This document shows positions 21,691-31,441 of a stretch of DNA of 64,000 bases, piece after piece. The stretch is from contig NZ_CP053746.1 in NCBI RefSeq assembly GCF_013201545.1, positions 1,763,001 through 1,827,000 on the forward strand, written 5' to 3'. Every line of letters begins with the position of its first letter. Positions within the stretch are counted from its first letter, which is position 1. The notes under the pieces were generated by a model. The model was not told the DNA's origin, searched no databases, and saw only the letters and a program-made list of their open reading frames with translations. This DNA comes from Pseudomonas graminis. Its GTDB lineage: Bacteria > Pseudomonadota > Gammaproteobacteria > Pseudomonadales > Pseudomonadaceae. The position numbers were made by a program, and so were the translations under genes.

Positions 21691-21733
21691 CGCATCATGA
21701 ATTCACTCGAAACCCACCATGAGGTGTCTGGAA

Positions 21734-21967
21734 ATGAGCGGAATAAGTGATGTTCGGTTAACGCTGTATGCAGGCGAGCTGGTCCGTGAGCATGACGCAG
21801 GCTTGCGCATCAACGCGCCGGAAGGGCTGGGGTTGTGGGGGTTGTTTCAGCATCGCCGAGCCAGTCGGCGCGCGTTACTGAAGCTGACTGACGAGCAGTT
21901 GAAGGATATTGGTTTGAGCAGCGAGCAGGCGCGCCATGAAGGGCTCAAGCCGTTCTGGCGGGAATGA
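21734..21967 (+). CDS. DUF1127 family small protein
   Basis: A 77-residue protein. The C-terminal part (RRASRRALLKLTDEQLKDIG) is the DUF1127/YjiS signature, an Arg-rich helix followed by LTDEQLKDIGL. GAGG nine bases upstream supports ATG 21734. Members of this family have been linked to RNA turnover and to phosphate or carbon homeostasis in other bacteria; the role here is unknown. It is the likely target of the divergent MocR regulator. Confidence 0.8.
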   Translation: MSGISDVRLTLYAGELVREHDAGLRINAPEGLGLWGLFQHRRASRRALLKLTDEQLKDIGLSSEQARHEGLKPFWRE

Positions 21968-22005
21968 GGCCCTTAACGCAGTCGGCCTCGCAGCGGCGAG
22001 TTTCG

Positions 22006-23316
22006 TTACACCAGCTCTTTGAAACGGTGCCACAACATACCCAGCGCCAGCAGCGGCGAGCGCAAATGTTTGCCACCGGGGAAGGTGATGTGAGGGACTT
22101 TGGCAAAGAGCTCGAACCCGCCGCTGTGTTGGCCGCTGATGGCTTCGGCGAGTAACTTCCCGGCCAGATGCGTTGCGTTCAGCCCGTGCCCCGCATACGC
22201 CTGGGCATAGAACACGTTCGGATGTGTGTGCAGTCGCCCGATCTGCGGCAAGCGATTGGCGCCGATGCCGATCATTCCGCCCCACTGAAAATCGATTTTC
22301 ACGTCTCTGAGCTGAGGGAACACCTTGAGCATCTTCGGCTGCATGTATGCGGCAATGTCGCTCGGGTCCCGGCCTGAGTAGTGACAAGCGCCGCCGAACA
22401 GCAAGCGCCGATCAGCCGACAGCCGAAAATAATCGACCGCTACACGCTGATCGCACATCGCGGTATTGCGCGGAATCAGTTGGCTAGCGAGCTCTTCGCT
22501 CAGCGGCTCGGTGGCAATGACGTAACTGCCTGCGGGCAAGACCTTTCCGCTCAACTCTTCATCGAGCGCGTTGAGATAAGCATTACAGCCCAGCACCAGC
22601 GTACTGGCTCGCACCAAACCCCGGGCTGTGTGAATATTGACCTCTGCCCCGTATTCCAAGCGCGTCGCTGCCGAGTGTTCGAACACCTGCACGCCCAGTG
22701 ACTGGGCGATGGCGGCTTCTCCCAGCGCCAGGTTCAGCGGATGCAGGTGGCCCGAGCCCATGTCCAGCATGGCGCCAGCATAGTTGGGTGAGCCGATGAC
22801 GCTACTGAGGTTGCCCGCTTCAATCAATTCAAGCGGGTGTCGGTATCCCAGGCTGCGCAGCTCTTCGGCGTCTTTGGCAAAACCCTCGAATTCCCTGGGC
22901 TTGTTCGCCAGATCGCAGTAGCCCCAGGTCAGGTCGCAGTCGATCTGGTATTTGTTGACGCGCTCGCGGACGATTTCCACCGCTTCGAGGCCCATCAGCT
23001 TGAGCTGACGAACGCCGTCCTCGCCGATGATATTGCTGAACTGGTCTACATCGTGGCCGACGCCCCGGATCAGTTGCCCGCCGTTGCGCCCGCTCGCGCC
23101 CCAGCCGATCTTGTGTGCTTCCAGCAGCACCACTTTCAAGCCGCGTTCAGCCAGCTCGATCGCCGTGTTCAGCCCGGAAAACCCGCCGCCGATGATGCAG
23201 ACGTCGGTTTTGATCTCGCCGTGCAGGGCAGGGTAGTCAGCCTGAGGATGGCGGGTGGTGGCGTAGTAAGAGGCCGCGTGATCAGACAATCCGGGCTGGG
23301 GAGACCGAGCATTCAT
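22006..23316 (-). CDS. FAD-dependent oxidoreductase, PuuB/PauB-like (gamma-glutamyl-putrescine oxidase family)
   Basis: A 436-residue DAO-fold flavoprotein. The FAD-binding GGGFSGLNTAIELAERG begins near residue 43, SGRNGGQL at about 75 is typical of this subfamily, and the C-terminal YAGHGLNATHLAGKLLAEA closes the FAD site. It probably oxidises a gamma-glutamylated or free amine, feeding an aldehyde to the KauB-like dehydrogenase. The substrate cannot be read from sequence. GGGA precedes the ATG. Confidence 0.85.
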   Translation of the reverse strand: MNARSPQPGLSDHAASYYATTRHPQADYPALHGEIKTDVCIIGGGFSGLNTAIELAERGLKVVLLEAHKIGWGASGRNGGQLIRGVGHDVDQFSNIIGEDGVRQLKLMGLEAVEIVRERVNKYQIDCDLTWGYCDLANKPREFEGFAKDAEELRSLGYRHPLELIEAGNLSSVIGSPNYAGAMLDMGSGHLHPLNLALGEAAIAQSLGVQVFEHSAATRLEYGAEVNIHTARGLVRASTLVLGCNAYLNALDEELSGKVLPAGSYVIATEPLSEELASQLIPRNTAMCDQRVAVDYFRLSADRRLLFGGACHYSGRDPSDIAAYMQPKMLKVFPQLRDVKIDFQWGGMIGIGANRLPQIGRLHTHPNVFYAQAYAGHGLNATHLAGKLLAEAISGQHSGGFELFAKVPHITFPGGKHLRSPLLALGMLWHRFKELV

Positions 23317-23470
23317 GTTGAATATCCCGAGAGCACTGTTTGGAAAATTTTACGGAGGGTAGCGGGGTCGGGGTGCCCGGGCAAGAAAATGCCGGCGGAT
23401 GATCATCCGGGTGTCAGTCGCAGCGGCGCTGGGGCACAATCACCACCTTTAACAGGGAAAAACTGCCGCT

Positions 23471-23824
23471 ATGAGCTGCAACAGCGAGACAATCCGCGAT
23501 CTGCGGCGGCAGATTCCGTCGTTCGAATGCGTGCCGGGTTGCCACGATTGCTGTGGGCCGGTGACCACGTCGTCCGAAGAAATGTCGCGTTTGCCCCGCA
23601 AGACGCCGGCCGAGCAGGAAGCGGCGCTCAACGAGCTGAACTGCGTACACCTGGGGCCCAACGGCTGCACCGTCTACGACGAGCGGCCGCTGATTTGTCG
23701 TCTGTTCGGTACCACCAAGACCCTTCCATGCCCCAACGGTCGCCGCCCTGAGGTCCTGATTCATCCCCGCGCCGAGAAACACGTGCATGAGTTCATCGCC
23801 TCGACGCGGCAAGTATTGGTTTAG
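23471..23824 (+). CDS. YkgJ family cysteine cluster protein
   Basis: A 117-residue protein with C20-x3-C24-x2-C27-C28 and further cysteines at about 58, 67, 77 and 88. This is the pattern of the Zn/Fe-binding YkgJ family. The biochemical role of the family is unknown. It lies between the oxidase gene and dadR and is convergent with dadR. Confidence 0.85.
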   Translation: MSCNSETIRDLRRQIPSFECVPGCHDCCGPVTTSSEEMSRLPRKTPAEQEAALNELNCVHLGPNGCTVYDERPLICRLFGTTKTLPCPNGRRPEVLIHPRAEKHVHEFIASTRQVLV

Positions 23825-23858
23825 CCGATGCCATTTACGGTGAGCTCGTTGCGGATGA

Positions 23859-24347
23859 TTACTCCGGAATCGGCAGGCACAAACTCTCCTTCACCTCTTC
23901 CATCACGATGTAGCTCTTGGACTCCCGCACATGGGGCAGCTTGAGCAGGATGTCGCCCAGCAACTTGCGGTACGACGCCATCTCGGAAATCCGCGCTTTT
24001 ACCAGATAGTCGAAATCCCCTGACACCAGATGGCATTCCAGCACATGGGGCAGTTTGAGCACCGCGCGGCGGAATTCTTCAAAGGTGTCGCCAGACTTGT
24101 AGTCCAGGCTGATCTCGACGAACACCAACAAACTGGCTTTAAGGTTCTGCGGATTGAGGCGGGCGTTGTAGCCCATGATGATGCCTTCACGCTCCAGACG
24201 CCGGACCCGCTCCGTACACGGCGTGGTAGACAGTCCAACCCGTTCGCCCAGTTCGGTGAAGGAGATCCGGCCGTCGTTTTGCAGGATGCGCAGGATGTTG
24301 CGGTCGATCTTGTCCAGCTCGCGTTTGGACTGGTGCTGGGTACGCAT
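23859..24347 (-). CDS. dadR: Lrp/AsnC family regulator, probable DadR
   Basis: A 162-residue Lrp-type protein: N-terminal HTH (RISFTELGERVGLSTTPCTERVRRLEREGII, here shown as two parts: RISFTELGERVGL and STTPCTERVRRLE) and a C-terminal RAM domain. The start at 24347 follows AGAGGG. It is divergent from dadA, the arrangement of DadR, which activates D-alanine catabolism in response to alanine. The intergenic region of 154 bp contains a TATACT box at 24436-24441. Confidence 0.9.
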   Translation of the reverse strand: MRTQHQSKRELDKIDRNILRILQNDGRISFTELGERVGLSTTPCTERVRRLEREGIIMGYNARLNPQNLKASLLVFVEISLDYKSGDTFEEFRRAVLKLPHVLECHLVSGDFDYLVKARISEMASYRKLLGDILLKLPHVRESKSYIVMEEVKESLCLPIPE

Positions 24348-24501
24348 CGAAGAGCCCTCTGCCAAAGCGTCGGTTGCCGAGAAGAAATGCCGAATATAGG
24401 CGTTTATATAGTCAAAAGCACTGCTCACGCCTTTTTATACTGCGCACATCCTTGCTTAAAACTTGAAAACGTCAGCGGATATCCGCGATGAGGGAATCAA
24501 C

Positions 24502-25803
24502 ATGCGCGTTCTGGTCCTTGGAAGTGGCGTAATCGGTACCACCAGTGCGTATTACCTGGCGCGTGCGGGCTTCGAGGTGACTGTCGTTGACCGTCAACCG
24601 GCCGCTGCCATGGAAACCAGTTTCGCCAACGCCGGACAGGTGTCGCCGGGCTACGCTTCGCCATGGGCGGCGCCGGGTGTGCCGCTCAAGGCGCTGAAAT
24701 GGTTGCTGCAGCGCCATGCGCCGCTGGCCATCAAAGCCACGGCGGATATCGATCAGTACCTGTGGATGGCGCAGATGCTGCGCAACTGCACCCAGAATCG
24801 CTATGCGGTGAACAAAGAGCGCATGGTTCGCCTCTCCGAATACAGCCGCGACTGCCTCGATGAGCTGCGTGCCGAGACCGGCATTGCCTACGAGGGCCGC
24901 AGCCTGGGCACGACTCAGTTGTTCCGCACTCAGGAACAGCTGGATAACGCCGCCAAGGACATCGCTGTTCTCGAACAGGCCGGCGTGCCCTATGAAGTGC
25001 TCGACCGCGAAGGCATTGCCCGGGTTGAACCGGCGTTGGCCAGCGTCAGCAACATCCTCAGTGGCGCGCTGCGCCTTCCGAACGATCAGACCGGCGACTG
25101 CCAGCTGTTCACCACGCGTCTGGCCGAGATGTGCGTGAAGCTGGGCGTTGAGTTCCGCTTCGGCCAGTCCATCGAGTCCATTGATTTCGCCGGCGACACC
25201 ATCAATGGCGTGCGCATCAACGGCAAGCTCGAAACCGCCGACCGCTACGTGCTGGCCCTCGGCAGCTATTCGCCGCAACTGCTCAAGCCGCTTGGCATCA
25301 AGGCGCCGGTTTATCCGCTCAAGGGCTATTCGCTGACGGTGCCAATCACCGACCCGGCGATGGCGCCGACGTCGACCATCCTGGACGAGACCTACAAGGT
25401 CGCGATTACCCGCTTCGACAACCGCATTCGTGTGGGCGGAATGGCCGAGATCGCGGGCTTCGACCTGTCGCTCAATCCTCGTCGCCGCGAAACCCTGGAG
25501 ATGATCGTCAACGATCTCTATCCTCACGGCGGCGACCTGCAGCAGGCCAGCTTCTGGACCGGCCTGCGCCCGACGACGCCGGACGGAACGCCTATCGTGG
25601 GCGCCACGCCCTATCGCAATCTGTTCCTCAACACCGGCCATGGCACATTGGGTTGGACGATGGCCTGCGGATCAGGCAGATTGCTGGCTGACCTGATCGC
25701 GCGCAAAACACCGCAGATCAGTGCTGAAGGCCTCGATATTTCTCGTTATGGCAGTTCCAGGGAGATCGCAAAACATGTCCATTCAGCGCCAGCTCACCAA
25801 TGA
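24502..25803 (+). CDS. dadA: D-amino acid dehydrogenase small subunit
   Basis: A 433-residue flavoprotein that deaminates D-alanine to pyruvate at the inner membrane. The FAD fold begins [19 protein letters not shown] (residues 4-22), with the family motif [20 protein letters not shown], and ends with [25 protein letters not shown] 24502 is chosen over an upstream Met because it opens straight into the dinucleotide fold. It overlaps the following Rid gene by 29 bp. Confidence 0.95.
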   Translation: MRVLVLGSGVIGTTSAYYLARAGFEVTVVDRQPAAAMETSFANAGQVSPGYASPWAAPGVPLKALKWLLQRHAPLAIKATADIDQYLWMAQMLRNCTQNRYAVNKERMVRLSEYSRDCLDELRAETGIAYEGRSLGTTQLFRTQEQLDNAAKDIAVLEQAGVPYEVLDREGIARVEPALASVSNILSGALRLPNDQTGDCQLFTTRLAEMCVKLGVEFRFGQSIESIDFAGDTINGVRINGKLETADRYVLALGSYSPQLLKPLGIKAPVYPLKGYSLTVPITDPAMAPTSTILDETYKVAITRFDNRIRVGGMAEIAGFDLSLNPRRRETLEMIVNDLYPHGGDLQQASFWTGLRPTTPDGTPIVGATPYRNLFLNTGHGTLGWTMACGSGRLLADLIARKTPQISAEGLDISRYGSSREIAKHVHSAPAHQ

Positions 25804-26128
25804 GCGCATGAGCCAGTTGGTCGTCCATAACGGCACCGTTTACCTTGCCGGGCAAGTGGCCGACGACATGGCAGGGGGTATCGAGCAACAGACCCGCGAG
25901 ACGCTCCACAACATCGAGCGATTGCTGGACCTGGCCGGTACCGACAAGACCCGCATACTGTCGGTGACGATTTACCTGAAAGACATCGACGCGCACTTTG
26001 CCGGCATGAACAGTGTTTGGGACACATGGCTGCCAAGAGGCCTTGCGCCTGCACGTGCGACGGTTGAAGCGAAGCTGTGCGAGCCGGAGATTCTGGTTGA
26101 ACTGTCGGTGGTTGCGGCGCTGCCATAG
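25775..26128 (+). CDS. Rid family protein (RidA-like)
   Basis: A 117-residue RidA/YjgF-type protein. Family members hydrolyse reactive enamine/imine intermediates; conserved features are AGQVADD and the C-terminal Arg-Ala region ([10 protein letters not shown]). Amino acid oxidation by DadA yields imines, so the overlap with dadA makes functional sense. AGGGAGATCG precedes the ATG inside dadA. Confidence 0.9.
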   Translation: MSIQRQLTNERMSQLVVHNGTVYLAGQVADDMAGGIEQQTRETLHNIERLLDLAGTDKTRILSVTIYLKDIDAHFAGMNSVWDTWLPRGLAPARATVEAKLCEPEILVELSVVAALP

Positions 26129-26172
26129 CTGACTCACCTATATCCATTTATTGACCAACAAGAAGCCCCACC

Positions 26173-27246
26173 ATGCGTCCAGCCCGCGCCCTTATCGACC
26201 TTCAAGCCTTGCGCCACAACTACCAGTTGGCGCGTGACACCGCTGGCGCGAGGGCGCTTGCCGTTATCAAAGCGGATGCCTACGGCCATGGTGCGGTGCG
26301 AGTTGCACAGGCACTGGAATCCGAAGCCGACGGCTTTGCTGTAGCCTGCATCGAAGAAGCGCTGGAGCTGCGTCAGGCCGGCATCAAAGCGCCCATTTTG
26401 CTGTTGGAAGGCTTCTTTGAAGCCGACGAACTGGCGCTGATGGTCGAGCATGATTTCTGGTGCGTGGTGCATTCCCTCTGGCAACTCGACGTCATCGAGC
26501 AAACCGCCCTCGGCAAGCCGCTGAATGTGTGGCTGAAGATGGATTCAGGCATGCATCGCGTCGGCATTCACCCGGCGGATTTTCAGGCGGCCCATCGGCG
26601 GCTGCTGAACAGCGGCAAGGCCGCGAAAATTGTCCTGATGACCCACTTCGCCCGCGCCGACGAGCTCGATAGCGCGCGCACCGACGAGCAAGTGGCGATT
26701 TTTCAATCGGCGCGCGCCGGCCTGACCGCCGAAGTCAGCCTGCGCAATTCCCCCAGTGTTATGGGCTGGCCCAGCGTGCCGAGTGACTGGGTGCGTCCGG
26801 GGATCATGATCTACGGCGCGACGCCTTTCGATCAGCCGCAGACGATCGCCGATCGTTTGCAGCCGGTAATGACCCTCGAGTCTCGCGTCATCTGCGTGCG
26901 CGATCTGCCCGTCGGTGAGCCGGTGGGCTACGGCGGTACATTCGTCGCCGAACGAAATATGCGCATCGGTGTGGTCGCGATGGGCTATGCCGACGGCTAT
27001 CCGCGCCAGGCGCCCACCGGCACTTCCGTGATGGTCGACGGCCATCGCAGCCAGTTGCTCGGGCGTGTGTCGATGGACATGCTCTGCGTGGACCTCACCG
27101 ACGTGCCGGGCGCAGGGCTGGGCAGCCGCGTCGAACTGTGGGGGAAGAACATTCTTATCAGTGACCTTGCATCCAGCGCAGACATGATCCCCTATCAAAT
27201 CCTATGCAATCTCAAGCGCGTGCCCAGGTTCTATACCGGGGCCTGA
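26173..27246 (+). CDS. dadX: alanine racemase, catabolic type
   Basis: A 357-residue fold-III PLP enzyme. The PLP lysine is K33 in [10 protein letters not shown]; the catalytic tyrosine lies in GYGGTF; the [12 protein letters not shown] region is typical. As third gene of dadA-rid-dadX, it converts L-alanine to D-alanine for oxidation by DadA. A GC-rich hairpin without a T-run (27279-27298) follows. Confidence 0.95.
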   Translation: MRPARALIDLQALRHNYQLARDTAGARALAVIKADAYGHGAVRVAQALESEADGFAVACIEEALELRQAGIKAPILLLEGFFEADELALMVEHDFWCVVHSLWQLDVIEQTALGKPLNVWLKMDSGMHRVGIHPADFQAAHRRLLNSGKAAKIVLMTHFARADELDSARTDEQVAIFQSARAGLTAEVSLRNSPSVMGWPSVPSDWVRPGIMIYGATPFDQPQTIADRLQPVMTLESRVICVRDLPVGEPVGYGGTFVAERNMRIGVVAMGYADGYPRQAPTGTSVMVDGHRSQLLGRVSMDMLCVDLTDVPGAGLGSRVELWGKNILISDLASSADMIPYQILCNLKRVPRFYTGA

Positions 27247-27404
27247 TCGCCATTCGCCAACTGTGTAAATCACCCTTAGGCGGCCAGTCTCGGCCGCCAG
27301 TCCCTTTGCTGATCCGGCCATGGGCTCAAGTGTTGTAAATACTGAACGCTGTTGCCATGATGGCGGCCACTTGACTCAACTTGATTATCAGGAGGAATGC
27401 CGCA

Positions 27405-27953
27405 TTGGACGTCGGTGAACGACTGCAATCCATTCGTAAACTCAAAGGTCTGTCCCAACGTGAACTCGCCAAACGAGCGGGCGTGACCAACAGCACCATC
27501 TCCATGATCGAGAAGAACAGCGTCAGCCCCTCGATCAGCTCCCTGCGCAAGGTGCTGGGCGGCATACCGATGTCCATGGTGGAGTTCTTTTCCGAAGAGC
27601 TCGAACCCGAAAACCCGACCCAGGTGGTCTACAAAGCCAGTGAACTGATCGATATCTCGGACGGTGCCGTGACCATGAAACTGGTCGGCAAATCCCATCC
27701 GGGCCGGGCCATTGCGTTTCTTTCCGAGGTCTATCCGCCGGGCGCGGACACCGGCGTCGAGATGCTCGTTCACGAGGGTGAGGAGACCGGTATTCTGGTC
27801 GAGGGCCGTCTTGAGCTAGTGGTCGGTCTGGACACCTACGTGCTCGAAGAGGGCGACAGTTACTACTTCGAGAGCTCCCGACCCCATCGCTTTCGCAACC
27901 CGTACGACGTCCCTGCGCGACTCATCAGCGCGGCCACGCCGGCGAATTTCTGA
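27405..27953 (+). CDS. pauR: XRE-cupin regulator, PauR-like
   Basis: A 182-residue regulator with an N-terminal XRE-type HTH (SQRELAKRAGVTNSTISMIE, residues about 17-36) and a C-terminal cupin (about 110-180). This matches PuuR/PauR, repressors of polyamine catabolism. The start is probably TTG at 27405, nine bases after GGAGG at 27391-27395; ATG-initiated longer readings lack a site. Likely targets in this window are the KauB-like and oxidase genes. Confidence 0.85.
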   Translation: MDVGERLQSIRKLKGLSQRELAKRAGVTNSTISMIEKNSVSPSISSLRKVLGGIPMSMVEFFSEELEPENPTQVVYKASELIDISDGAVTMKLVGKSHPGRAIAFLSEVYPPGADTGVEMLVHEGEETGILVEGRLELVVGLDTYVLEEGDSYYFESSRPHRFRNPYDVPARLISAATPANF

Positions 27954-27961
27954 TCATCAAT

Positions 27962-28264
27962 ATGATTAACCGAAAACTGATCGTCCTCGGCCTGGCCGTC
28001 TTGCTCTTCGCTGCTACTGCCGACGCGACGATGCGCTGCGGCACGGCGCTTATCAGTTTGGGCGACACCGCCGATGTGGTCCGCCAGAAGTGCGGGGCGC
28101 CTGACAGCAGTGTTGATCAAATGCCTGCGCTGCGAAGCAACGGCGTACCCAGGCTCGGCTTTGCAAAGGTCAGTTTGTGGGTGTATGGCCCTCGTAACGG
28201 CGCAAAACAACACCTGCGGTTTATCGAGGACAAGCTGGTAGAGATCGAGACAAAGCGGGATTGA
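27962..28264 (+). CDS. DUF2845 domain exported protein
   Basis: A 100-residue protein with a signal peptide (hydrophobic core about residues 6-18, cleavage near ATADA) followed by MRCGTALISLGDTADVVRQKCG, the DUF2845 signature with two cysteines likely to pair in the periplasm. Eight bp after pauR. Function unknown. Confidence 0.82.
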   Translation: MINRKLIVLGLAVLLFAATADATMRCGTALISLGDTADVVRQKCGAPDSSVDQMPALRSNGVPRLGFAKVSLWVYGPRNGAKQHLRFIEDKLVEIETKRD

Positions 28265-28369
28265 GTCGCCGACTGGCAGTCGTGTTTAAGGGCGCAAGCG
28301 GCGCAATGCAGCAAATCCCCTGAAGGCCCGGTCCAACCGCTATCAAATAACAAAATCAGGAGAGGCCGG

Positions 28370-30292
28370 ATGCCGCATTCCTGCTCGATCGAGCAAGCTG
28401 TCGATCACGTGTTGGCTGAATTGCCGGCGCACATCCATATGGGTATGCCGCTGGGGTTGGGCAAGCCCAATCGCTTCGCCAACGCGTTGTACACCCGAAT
28501 CAAATCGCTGCCCGATCGGCATCTCACTATCTATACCGCGCTGTGCCTCGGGCGTCCCGATGGCGGCGACGGTTTGCAGGGACGGTTTCTCGAGCCCTTT
28601 CTGGAGCGCGTCTTCGACGATTACCCTGAACTGGATTTCCTCGCCGACCTGCGCCGGGACAACCTCCCGCCCAATATTCACGTGCAGCAGTTCTTCATGC
28701 AGCCCGGCAGCCTGCTGGGCAGCGTCGAAGCGCAGCAGGATTACGTCAGCAGCAACTACAGCCACGCTGCGCGGGATATCAATGCCAATGGTTTGAATCT
28801 GATCGCACAATTGATCGCCCGCGACCCGCAACGGCCCGATCACCTCAGCCTGAGCTGCAATCCCGACATCACTCTTGACCTGCTGCCCCTGGTGGAAAAA
28901 CGCCGTGCGGCGGGCGAACGCATTCTGGTGCTGGGCCACGTCCACTCGGATCTGCCGTATATGCAGGGCGATGCCGAGGTCGGCCTCGACACCTTCGACC
29001 TCCTGATCGAGTACGAAGAACGCAGCACGCTTTTTTCAACGCCAAACATGCCGGTCGGTATTCAGGATCATTTCATTGGCTTGTACGCGAGCATGCTGGT
29101 GCGCGACGGCGGCACGCTGCAGATCGGCATCGGCTCGATGGGCGACGCCCTGACCGCTGCCTTGCTTGCGCGCCAGGCCGATAACGAAACCTACCGCGCA
29201 TGCCTGGCCGAGCTGGACGGCATCTCCACCTGGAAGCCGTTGATCGAGGCGCAAGGCGGGGTGATGCCCTTCGCCACCGGGCTTTATGGCTGCAGCGAAA
29301 TGCTGGTCAACGGTCTGCTGGTGCTGCTGGATGCGGGAATCATCCGGCGGAAGGTGTACGCCGACGTCGAGCTGCAGCAAATGGCCAACGACGGGGTTCT
29401 GGACGAATCGGTTTACAGCGACGGCGTGTTGATTCACGGCGGCTTCTTTGTCGGGCCGCGCAGCTTCTATGAGCGGCTGCGGGAATTCACGCCGGCGCAG
29501 ATCGCGCAGATCAACATGACTGCGATCAGCTACATCAACGAGCTATACGGCAATGAGACGCTCAAGCGCCTGCAACGGCGGGATGCGCGTTTCATCAACA
29601 GTTGTTTCACGGTCACGTTGCTGGGCGCAGCGGTTTCAGATCAGTTGGCCGATGGCCGGGTGGTGAGCGGTGTCGGCGGGCAGTACAACTTCGTCGCTCA
29701 GGGCCATGCGCTGGAAGGCGCGCGCTCCGTGCTGATCCTGCGCAGCTGGCGTGAATCGGGCGGGGAGGTCAGTTCCAATATCGTCTGGGACTATGCCCAC
29801 ACGACGATCCCCAGGCATCTGCGTGACATCGTCGTCACCGAATACGGAATTGCCGATCTGCGCGGCAGGACGGATGCCGCGGTGATCGAAGCGCTGCTCA
29901 ATATCAGCGACTCACGCTTCCAGCCGGGCCTTATCGACCAGGCGCAAAAGGCCGGCAAGCTGCCGAAGGATTTCCGCCTTGATCCGCTGTTCAGCCAGAA
30001 CACGCCCGAGCGGCTGAAGGACATCCGCGACCAGTTCCCGTCGCTGTTCATCGAATACCCGTTGGGCAGCGATTTTACGGCTGAAGAGCGCGATCTGCTG
30101 CGCGCGCTGAACTGGTTGAAGAGCAAGTTCAAGCTCACGGAAATCATCGAGTTGGGCAAGGCCACGCTGGAGGCCCCTGACGCGAGCGCTTATCCGGAGC
30201 ATCTGCAGCGCATGGGCCTTGATCATCCACAGGGGCTGCGAGAAGAGCTTTATCAGCGGCTGGTGCTGGCGGGGTTGCAAGCTACGGCCTAA
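28370..30292 (+). CDS. acetyl-CoA hydrolase/transferase family protein, long form
   Basis: A 640-residue protein. The C-terminal half (residues about 330-530) has the AcetylCoA_hyd_C pattern, including VSGVGGQYNF and EYGIADLRGRT. Family members of about 500 residues transfer or hydrolyse CoA of acetate or other short acids. The extra length is spread between an expanded N-terminal half and a C-terminal tail (about 560-640), so the substrate is uncertain. AGGAGAGG precedes the ATG. Convergent with the TauE-like gene across a repeat-rich gap. Confidence 0.8.
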   Translation: MPHSCSIEQAVDHVLAELPAHIHMGMPLGLGKPNRFANALYTRIKSLPDRHLTIYTALCLGRPDGGDGLQGRFLEPFLERVFDDYPELDFLADLRRDNLPPNIHVQQFFMQPGSLLGSVEAQQDYVSSNYSHAARDINANGLNLIAQLIARDPQRPDHLSLSCNPDITLDLLPLVEKRRAAGERILVLGHVHSDLPYMQGDAEVGLDTFDLLIEYEERSTLFSTPNMPVGIQDHFIGLYASMLVRDGGTLQIGIGSMGDALTAALLARQADNETYRACLAELDGISTWKPLIEAQGGVMPFATGLYGCSEMLVNGLLVLLDAGIIRRKVYADVELQQMANDGVLDESVYSDGVLIHGGFFVGPRSFYERLREFTPAQIAQINMTAISYINELYGNETLKRLQRRDARFINSCFTVTLLGAAVSDQLADGRVVSGVGGQYNFVAQGHALEGARSVLILRSWRESGGEVSSNIVWDYAHTTIPRHLRDIVVTEYGIADLRGRTDAAVIEALLNISDSRFQPGLIDQAQKAGKLPKDFRLDPLFSQNTPERLKDIRDQFPSLFIEYPLGSDFTAEERDLLRALNWLKSKFKLTEIIELGKATLEAPDASAYPEHLQRMGLDHPQGLREELYQRLVLAGLQATA

Positions 30293-30333
30293 GTCCGTTG
30301 TCTTTTGGAGGCGTAGGAACGCGCTGGGGGGGT

Positions 30334-30439
30334 GTCAGCCAACATCCATGTCACAGACCCACCGCCTTCGCGACCGTCGTAACCTCCGATCGCTCCTACA
30401 GTGGATTTGCGCCCGGCCCGGATTGTGAGTACCCGCACA
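30334..30439. repeat. 106-bp intergenic repeat, copy A
   Basis: Nearly identical to 37078-37184: a 43-bp core is exact, and there are few differences plus one single-base indel outside it. It contains TTCGCGACCGTCGTAACC and ends in GCTCCTACAG, like one arm of a REPIN, but the arm differs from the usual CTCGCGAGCAAGCTC form. A further partial match (TGTCAGGCAACATTCATG) lies at 30491-30508. Confidence 0.8.
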
Positions 30440-30542
30440 AACCTGCAGGAGTAACCGGGGTGGCGCTCCACCTGGCGCGCGAATGGGGTGTGTCAGGCAA
30501 CATTCATGAGACTGCCCCATCACCTTTACGAGCTACACCCGC

Positions 30543-31358
30543 TCAGCCGAGGGTTTTGATCACCAGCAATACAGCGGCGAAAAAGCCGCTGACCGCAAAC
30601 AACTGCTGCAACCTCGGGCCGGCGAGGTAGCGGCTGATCTGCCTGCCGGCCATCAGTCCGGCGACGGCCCCGGCGGCGAACGGAAGCCCTACTGACCAAT
30701 GCATCGCGCCGCTGATGCTGGCCGTGATCACGCTGCCGGTGGAGACCAGTGCGATCACCGCCAGCGACGTGGCGACGATGCTCTTCATCTCAAGGTCGGT
30801 GTATCGGGTCAAGGCGGGCACGATGACAAAGCCGCCACCCACACCGAGCAATCCGGACAACAGCCCGGCCAATGCGCCGGTCGCCGCCAGGGAACGTGCG
30901 CAAGGCAGGGTCCAGCGCAGCCGACCCACCAGCGGATTGACCACGCAGGGCCTGAACGCGCCTCGCTCTGGCGGCTCTCCATGGCGCAGTTCGTGAGCGG
31001 CTTTGCGGTAGATCCGCGCGCAGACATAAAACAGAAGCAGGGCAAACCCCAACGCCAGCGGCGCATTGGGCAGTTGATGCGCCAGCCAAAGGCCTACCGG
31101 CGACAGCGCAATACCAATGATCGCAATGAAGATGGCCGCGCGGTAGCGGACGATGCCTTGGCGCAGCCCAAGCGCTGCACCGACGGCCGAAGCCAGCCCG
31201 ACGGCCAGAAGGCCTACCGGCGCGGCTTCGATCATTGTCAGGCCAAGCCCGAAAACCAGCAGCGGCACTGCGAGAATGCCGCCACCCGCGCCCGTCAATC
31301 CCAATACAGCGCCAATGATCGTACCGAGGCCGGCTCCGATCAGTTCGTGTTCATTCAT
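30543..31358 (-). CDS. TSUP/TauE-SafE family membrane exporter
   Basis: A 271-residue protein with about seven to eight hydrophobic helices. Each half carries the glycine-rich family motif (LTGAGGGILAVPLLV and GLLGVGGGFVIVPAL). TSUP proteins move sulfite, sulfoacetate or other sulfur anions. It follows the persulfide dioxygenase-like gene, so sulfite or thiosulfate export is the best guess. The start at 31358 has only a weak ribosome site; upstream in-frame alternatives look worse. Confidence 0.85.
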   Translation of the reverse strand: MNEHELIGAGLGTIIGAVLGLTGAGGGILAVPLLVFGLGLTMIEAAPVGLLAVGLASAVGAALGLRQGIVRYRAAIFIAIIGIALSPVGLWLAHQLPNAPLALGFALLLFYVCARIYRKAAHELRHGEPPERGAFRPCVVNPLVGRLRWTLPCARSLAATGALAGLLSGLLGVGGGFVIVPALTRYTDLEMKSIVATSLAVIALVSTGSVITASISGAMHWSVGLPFAAGAVAGLMAGRQISRYLAGPRLQQLFAVSGFFAAVLLVIKTLG

Positions 31359-31441
31359 CGTAAGGGAGCAAGTTCCGTGGGGGCTGTCAGGAGGTGGCTG
31401 TTCAGTGTGTGAGCGCGCCTGAGCGGCGCGCTGTGCAGACA

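Noticed and set aside
24472..25641. A 389-residue open frame antisense to dadA
   Set aside because: Shadow of dadA; the translation has no hydrophobic core or conserved motif.
27279..27298. Hairpin after dadX as an intrinsic terminator
   Set aside because: GGCGGCC/GGCCGCC pairs well but no T-run follows, so a terminator cannot be claimed.
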